In this document: piece after piece, positions 58,286 to 64,000 of the stretch
Layout: every line of letters starts with the position of its first letter
Position numbering within the stretch: position 1 is the first letter of the stretch
Origin: Ophioderma brevispina
Lineage: Eukaryota > Echinodermata > Ophiuroidea > Amphilepidida > Ophiodermatidae
Reading direction: 5' to 3'
DNA: 64,000 nt
Assembly: GCA_023653785.1 (NCBI GenBank)
Contig: JAMKCH010010298.1
Span: forward strand, 124,001 to 188,000
Notes under the pieces: generated by a model
Told to the model about the DNA's origin: nothing
The model's input: the letters and a program-made list of their open reading frames with translations, nothing else
Database searches by the model: none
Made by a program: the position numbers and the translations under genes

Positions 58286-58329
58286 ATTGGTATTCTCAAT
58301 TGTACAATTAATTTTATTTAACTCTACAT

Positions 58330-58500
58330 ATTCCACTTTAAAAGATTACAAACATCACAAATAACATTGTGTATAATGATGACAACTGCAAATTATGGAT
58401 TTTTCTTTGTATTCTTACAAAGCAATTTTATTTGCATCTGCAGACTGAGCTTCAAAAGATTACAACCATTAAAAATAACACTGAGTATAATGAACAACTG
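58330..58500 (+). repeat. Direct duplication, about 113-bp period
   Basis: AAAAGATTACAAACATCACA...GTGTATAATGA and AAAAGATTACAACCATTAAA...GAGTATAATGA repeat at 113-base spacing. Two diverged units only. Confidence 0.6.
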
Positions 58501-58539
58501 GTCACCCAATTTAACAGGGTTGTGACAATTAGCGACCCT

Positions 58540-58555
58540 GGGTCACTAGTGACCC
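58540..58555. repeat. 16-bp perfect palindrome
   Basis: GGGTCACTAGTGACCC. GGGTCA and TGACCC are inverted nuclear-receptor-like half-sites separated by CTAG, and a further GACCC precedes it. Function unknown. Confidence 0.7.
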
Positions 58556-58739
58556 TGATGAATTCATCAGACTTGTACGGAATAAACTGCAGAATTTTAA
58601 CATGTGTAAATTTATAACAGGCAGCTCTATAATAAATAAAAACTGACAAAATCTATTCCAACTGTCCAGTAGGGTACCAAAGGATGGATCCAAAAGGATA
58701 CAAGCGTGACACACCAACATGGGATACAGAGTAAATACA

Positions 58740-59357
58740 AAAAAGGCGTGTCACAACATCCAATGGGGGTAAAAACAATTTAATACATAGAATTAAAAAC
58801 CAACGTTTCAAAAGGACAAGCCTTTCTTTGTCAAGGTGAGAGAGACCAGCTCTAGTACAGATGTGCAGTAGAGACCAGCTCTAGTAGTGAAGTGAAGAAG
58901 TAAAACCACATAAGATATACAAAACAGTAACAAAAGAAATCTAAATAACTAAGGAGTTAAATCAATATAGGTGATCAGCAAGTGTGAAAATAGCCAGAGA
59001 GGAAAGTATGGCAAGCCAGATGGGATAGAATGATACATAGAGCCATGGTAGGCCATCCAGATCACAATAAGGATGGATGGATGGATGGGGGGAAAAACAA
59101 AGAACCTAAGAAAATGGGGGATCACTGTCGCCACAACCCGACACACGGAAACAACATGGCCCGCCTAGGTGGGACAGCCAGGCGGTACCAACGTATATGT
59201 GCGTTGGCTCCCGTTCCCAGACCATGAGGACGGCATGCCAAGAGTGACGAGGTGGTCCAATTTTGCGAGAAAAGAAGAATGACATTTACCGATGGGGGTG
59301 TGACCTGAATGACCAAACCATGAGTCAGAAAGGAGGGGGGGGGGGAAGAAGACCATA
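58740..59357 (-). mobile_element. 3' region of a Penelope-like retroelement
   Basis: On the - strand this follows the reverse-transcriptase tail. It includes a CATC run (about 59075-59092) and the motif GACAAAGAAAGGCTTGTCCT, then TTTGAAACGTTGGTTTTTAA near 58800-58845. A CGAAACGTTGG-like block in the 3' part is a familiar feature of Penelope-like elements in aquatic animals. The outer boundary was not defined. Confidence 0.55.
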
Positions 59358-59639
59358 TCATCCCTTAATGTTGATGCCTAAAGGTGTGGTGGTTTGCAGT
59401 TTCTTAATCCACTTGGCTTCCAAAGCAAGTCGATGGTAGTAGTTCTTGCTGTCAGGTCGATCAATGGCCATGATGTTAATATCATTCGTACTGTGTCCTC
59501 TCTGGCTGAAGTGTCTGGCAACCGGTTTATCACGACTGGGAAGGGGGAAGATGGGGTGTTGAGTGACAAATCTAATTGTTTTTACTAGAGTTTTTATTAG
59601 ATTTTTGCCAACTTTCCTGAACGACTTTCTGGTCCACTG
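59358..59639 (-). pseudogene. Penelope-like element polyprotein tail fragment
   Basis: 94 open codons on the - strand with no start, ending TGA at 59360-59358. The segment PVARHFSQRGHSTNDINIMA, then HRLALEAKWIKKLQTTTPLG and INIKG fits the conserved end of GIY-YIG-bearing Penelope-like proteins (P.A.HF...GHS..D......R...E..WI..L.T..P.G.N). The reverse transcriptase core is not present in the window, so the copy is 5'-truncated. A second frame upstream (about 59767-59590, ...QFFLSVDERFAEIPGHTMEQ...) overlaps it and may be a frameshifted continuation or unrelated. Confidence 0.7.
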
Positions 59640-59769
59640 TTATTTGTTCCATGGTATGTCCCGGAATTTCAGCGAATCTCTCATCCACCGACAAAAAGAA
59701 CTGAGCACCCTGTGAACGAGAGATACACCGGCAATCCCGTGGAAATTCTGCGGATCTTCAAAACAGTAC

Positions 59770-61572
59770 ACATTCGAAAGTCATTCTAAAGAAACCATCA
59801 GATAAGTCTGAAGTTAGTGAGCAAAATTTGGATTTGTCACTCAAACTTTCCGTTAATTTGAGTAAATTCCGTTCATTCCACTACCAGTTACAATTTTATT
59901 ATATTTAAAAAAGAAATTTCCCTAGAATACACCATTTCATTGCAATATAAGATTTTCCACTCTTGCAAACCTTTTCAATTCCACGCCAATTACTACTTTG
60001 AACATCATAATTTCAATTAAAAAAAAAATCTGCATTTCGTACTGCAAATTGTTGCAAATTGCTCACTTCTACTCATATTTGCTGTCAAAATCTATTTTTT
60101 GCAACAAAATTGTCTTTGTGAAGGTAGGGGTACAATATTGCCCCGGGAACCCTCGGTCGATCGGACGTTTTTATTTATTATTATTGTTTTTTGGGGTGAA
60201 AGACTCTACAAATTACCAAAATCTGTAAAAAAAAAACTTTTACAATTTTTTTGGCTCAATCAATTTCAATCCATTTTGCCCAAAACATAAAGAAAAATAC
60301 TGCAAGTAAACTTAGAAAAGCTAACCAAACTGGAACACACACACACAGACATGCGTGCCCTCGCAATATCCCTCTCTGCTTTTCAAGTCAGGGGATAAAA
60401 ATGGATGATTTAACAAGCGCACAGCTAATTAAGGCCAAAAAAGAGTTTGACTCAGCTTCCCTCGCGCATGGCTTTTAAAATTAGAGTTAGCTCATAGCTC
60501 TATGCGACGGCGGCGATTTTGACATTTTTTTACATTTTAAAGTCTTTTTTACTTAGGCGATACTCAGTACTTTTTGATACGAAGTGCGTCTCAAATTTTA
60601 GGAACCAATGAAATCATACAAACAAAACAAAAACAAAAACAAAAAAGAATCAAATTATATAGTGTTTTTTTTTATTGTGTGAAGTTGTTTTATGCCTTGA
60701 AAACGGAAGAGGTATACATTGGAGTGGCATATACTGTATATTTCTAAAAACACCACGGCGCAATTTAAAAAAAAAATATCCAATAGGTCATAGCTTATGT
60801 CGTAAGAAAAGCATAGCACATAGCTTTTTAGCCCAAGAAGCTGAGACAAAGTTCTTTTTTGGCCTAAACTTAACAGTTAGTGTTAGACCAAAGTTTTAAA
60901 TCCGGTTTTGTCCCCGTAAACGAGGGTGGTCGGATTCACCTCACACTCAGCAACGCTGCTGTGTGAGGATTTTTTGGAGCAAAAGATAATTGACCGGATG
61001 CCCTTCCTGACGTCAATCCACAGTTATCGGCGGTGGGCCTAGCCTTTGGGCAACTTTGCCCAACATGCAAGGCAGCATGTGCTGGATGGCCGCCATTAGC
61101 TCTCCAGAGCTGACGCCCTTGTAGGTAGATCTTCTTTTTCATTCTATCTACCAGGGTAACTAGCTACCCTCCTCATCAGATTCCTTACAAATCCGATGGG
61201 GGAGTCGATTTAGCCGCCGACGACTCGGCCCTGGGACAGGTAATACTGGTTACCAGGATACCAGTACATGTCTCAAAAGAAAACCTGACCTTACTAACAA
61301 AAAAACACAACAAAACCTAATCACCGGTCGTTCGTTCCCATAAACCATGTTTGATTTTGGGTCACCTTAGCATTTTTAGCATCAATTCTTTTTTTCCGCG
61401 AGCTTCTGCACTTTTACACACACGGGTGGATCCATGGGGTCATAAAAAGCGAAACAAGGGCATATTTGACCCAAATGGCTCATTTTGCATGATATTTTGG
61501 TTCATTTTAGGGGAAATTGCCCTTCCCTTAAAGTATTAATGTTGGGAATCTATCGTCATGCATATATAATGA
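59770..61572. other. No gene recognised; repeat-like GC-rich segment
   Basis: 59770-60890 is AT-rich with A-runs. 60900-61300 is GC-richer and repeat-like (GTCCCCGTAAACGAGGGT, GGATGCCCTTCCTGACGTCA and CCGCCGACGACTCGGCCCTG blocks), resembling widely dispersed animal retroposon sequence. No exon supported. Confidence 0.4.
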
Positions 61573-61896
61573 AATATCCTAAATCGAAACGTACCAGATG
61601 GTTTTCATGGCATTGGAGTATTCCTGGCGAAAAAATCCAGATTTATTTCCGACAAATGTATCCCGCATCACCCGTACCCGGCCAGACCGTCCTGGTTTAC
61701 AGACCAACCGCCGTTCTCAGCGGAGTTCTTCCGGCGAGCGCTGCAGGAGGCAATGGCGCCCATCACTCAACGGATGGATCAGCTGGAGTCTCGGGTCACC
61801 GGAGACACCCCCAGAGTCAGCTCCGTGGTCCTACGGCGATATCACTCCTCCTTCCTGCCGTTGTTTCCAGGCAACTTGGGCTTGACGGTCTTCTAG
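61573..61896 (+). CDS. Unidentified 107-codon frame with coiled coil
   Basis: Open from after TGA (61570-61572) to TAG (61894-61896), without an N-terminal ATG. It reads ...PHHPYPARPSWFTDQPPF, then SAEFFRRALQEAMAPITQRM, then DQLESRVTGDTPRV. The middle is an amphipathic, coiled-coil-like helix and GC is high relative to the region. It may be a gag/ORF1-like retroelement fragment or an exon. The other two frames are also partly open because of the GC content, so the choice of frame is an inference. Function unknown. Confidence 0.35.
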   Translation, partial: NILNRNVPDGFHGIGVFLAKKSRFISDKCIPHHPYPARPSWFTDQPPFSAEFFRRALQEAMAPITQRMDQLESRVTGDTPRVSSVVLRRYHSSFLPLFPGNLGLTVF

Positions 61897-62214
61897 GTCT
61901 CCCCACTGCTCCGGTGTCCATCTAAAGAGCTTCGTCCCATTCGCATGGCTCTCCCGGTGGCACGGCGGTGAATAATGCACGTCGGATGCGGTCAGCAGCG
62001 ACAGGAGTTCACATGTTGACCTTGTCTAGGCTTTGGCTTTACCACTTACTCTTTTCAGGCTCGGAGTCCTAATCCATGCTCTATCTGGAGGAAACAAAAA
62101 AAAAAAAGAGAAAAGTCTGTATGAGCTTCAGGAACATAACCCGGGAGATCTTCTTTCTAAGTACACTTATAGCTTAACATACAATTGAGTCCATCCTATC
62201 CCAAACCACCGAGT

Positions 62215-62730
62215 TGAACCGGTAATGGCCCGCTCAAAACGCGAAAAAATCCCGCTGGAGCCTAACTCCCAGAGAAAATCACGTACTTCCGGTTTCGGGG
62301 TATGTTGAAATATGGAGTGAAATTTCGTTATATCGAACCGACCCGTGTTTATTCGAAGACCAAATGAGGTTAAGCGTTAAGATATCGGCTTCACACAATT
62401 TAAAATGCTGCCGGTATGGCTCGGCCGGGACAACGGTAGTGGAGCCCCCGCAAACGTGACAACCGAAGAAAACGCGGTTGAGTCCTAAATCCCATAGAAA
62501 AGCACGTCCTTCCGGTTTCGGGTCATGTTGAAAACGGAACGAAACTTGCCGTAATCGCCCCGCCGATGTTTATTTCGGAACCAAATGAGTCTAAGCTAAA
62601 CGCGGGGTAAAAATTCCAAATGGCCGCTGAAAAAGGGGTCACCAGTCTAGTATTCCCGTGAACGTAAGGCCCGGCTGTAATAATGGTAGTGGGGCCCCCG
62701 CTTACGGGGAGACCAATAAACTGACTCTCA
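62215..62730 (+). repeat. About 220-240 bp tandem duplication
   Basis: Two clear units carry CGAAAA/GAAAAC...GAGCCTAA or GAGTCCTAA, TCCCAGAGAAAATCACGTAC or TCCCATAGAAAAGCACGTCC, TTCCGGTTTCGGG and CATGTTGAAA. Part of a third starts near 62665 with GGCCCGGCTGTAATAATGGT. Satellite-like, GC-richer than the flanks. Confidence 0.75.
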
Positions 62731-63079
62731 GAACCTTAAGTCCACTTAGGCAGCATTGGGGGCTCAACACTGCCCCGGTTCACAGAAGCAATGGCGAACC
62801 ATGTTTCCATGCAGAACCCGAGTATGCACTTTCGGACCAGATGGCCGACTATACCTTTAAAGGCGTCCGTACCGGTACCTTACGGTAGAATGGCGGGTGA
62901 AAGTTGACCGCGAAAACAGCAAAGTAGCAGATGAAAAGCGAATAAAATAGGCTCCGGAACCATCAGCACACTAAGCTCTCAACTTCATCGCTAGATGTAA
63001 GATGGGAATTACTCGAAGTGGTCTACCCGATGCGACACTTGTAACACAGACGTCTATGGAAGTAAGTGTATCACTTTCT

Positions 63080-63235
63080 TCTAATCCCTAGATAAGGAAA
63101 CCTTATCTCCAATAACACTCCGTTAACTGGAGATAGCGCTTCAGTAACTGAGATAACAAAGCTGCACCCCAAATAACGCGCCTTATCTAGGTTTAACAAA
63201 GCGAACCCAAAAACGCGCCTTATCTGTTAAGTTAA
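63080..63235 (+). repeat. Tandem array of about 42-bp units, left part
   Basis: Degenerate units of AACAAAGCTGAACCCCAAAT, AACGCGCCTTATCT, AGGTTT. It is interrupted by the transposon at 63236-63585 and resumes at 63590. Confidence 0.8.
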
Positions 63236-63585
63236 AGGCCGACTCAAATTTCCTGCGGAGGCGCCCTCAATTTTCCAAAAATTCGTGTTTTTTGCATGTA
63301 CCTAATGCTTTCCATATACTATCACTGTGTGAAATTGCTAAGCTTGAATCGAATTCCATCATATAGAAAATCACAACTTTGTTTTAAATTCCCGATCCGG
63401 CATTTTTTTGTTACACAGTATCCTATGGGACGTACTACAATACACATATGTTTACTGCATCAAAACGAAAAATCCGTTCATCTCACATTGCGGAAATTGG
63501 TTCTTTTAGGTTATATCTTTATTTCTAGTTGACTTTTTGCATTATTACACAAAAAAATAAGTTTCGAAATCTCTTGAGTCAGACT
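63236..63585 (+). mobile_element. TTAA-target MITE, copy 3, inside a tandem array
   Basis: TTAA at 63232-63235 and 63586-63589 flank inverted ends AGGCCGACTCAAATTTC and GAAATCTCTTGAGTCAGACT. The interior matches copies at 8287 and 43223 (CATATACTATCACTGTGTGA, CAGTATCCTATGGGA, TGTTTACTGCATCAAAACGA). Insertion into an array shows the element moved after the array had formed. Confidence 0.85.
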
Positions 63586-63589
63586 TTAA

Positions 63590-64000
63590 AGCTTCCTATA
63601 GATAAGCAGAGCGAAACCCCAAATAACGACCCTTATCTGGGGTTTAACAATCTTATCTCGGGCATAAGGTCTCTTAATCTCGAGATAAGTGGGAGCCCTT
63701 ATCTCCAAATAAGAAAGCTGAACCCCAAATAACGCACCTTATCTGGAGATAAGCAATCCTTCTCTAGGGTTAGCAAAGCTGAACCCTAACTAACGTCCTT
63801 ATCCTGGGTTAACAAAGCTGAACCCCAAATAACGGCCTATCAAGGGTTAAGAAAGCTGAACCCCATAACTCGGTCCTTATATAGATTTAACAAAGCTAAT
63901 CTAGAGATAACAAAGCTAACCAAAATAACGGTCCTTATCTTGGTTAACTCCTTTTTTAATGGATTTAGCAAAGCTGAACCCCAAATAAACTGGCCCTATC
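63590..64000 (+). repeat. Tandem array of about 42-bp units, right part
   Basis: About ten degenerate units with consensus near AGCAAAGCTGAACCCCAAAT, AACGGCCCTTATCT, AGGGTTA. The array runs off the window end, so its full length is unknown. Confidence 0.85.

Overview
The window is AT-rich, intron-rich eukaryotic DNA full of short inverted-repeat transposons, minisatellites and microsatellites. The frequent octamer TAGGCCTA (for example near 1955, 4003, 37093 and 45832) and the gene families present suggest a marine deuterostome invertebrate, most likely an echinoderm. That assignment is an inference; no species marker is present.

Two genes can be supported. The first, on the + strand, is split. 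Seven exons between 4984 and 22335 have splice phases that chain without conflict (1-1, 1-1, 1-0, 0-0, 0-0, 0-1, 1-stop). They encode a basic, nuclear-localisation-like N-terminal part, a coiled coil, a long Ser-Gln-Ala-Gly-Asn/His repeat region and a C-terminal BEN domain, so the product is probably a nuclear DNA-binding or chromatin protein. Its 5' end was not found. The repeat exon (9994-10658) carries an in-frame stop and a net one-base loss. The second gene is an uninterrupted 1272-codon reading frame at 50752-54570: signal peptide, CUB-like module, about 25 leucine-rich repeats, an LGR/relaxin-receptor-type hinge and a seven-helix rhodopsin-like domain. It is a cell-surface LRR G-protein-coupled receptor of the GRL101/LGR kind.

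Layout. 1-4983: old dispersed repeats, a tRNA-like relic, no recognised exon. 4984-22335: BEN gene, with its introns loaded with foldback elements and a 390-bp tandem array. 22336-46500: no gene recognised, but many small transposons (Harbinger-like, Tc1/mariner-like, TTAA-target, poly-C-terminated, foldback) and several minisatellites. 46500-50600: a 21-bp array, a long hairpin and a 51-bp array leading up to the receptor gene. 50622-54575: receptor gene. 54576-64000: a region of TTTATC palindromes, a Penelope-like retroelement tail on the - strand, a GC-rich unidentified reading frame, and two tandem arrays running to the window end, one interrupted by a TTAA-target transposon.

The two genes show no evident functional link. 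The most distinctive features are the repeat-bearing BEN gene, the intron-less CUB-LRR receptor, a tandem array built on a small transposon, and a foldback element carrying a GC-richer reading frame with a perfect hairpin.
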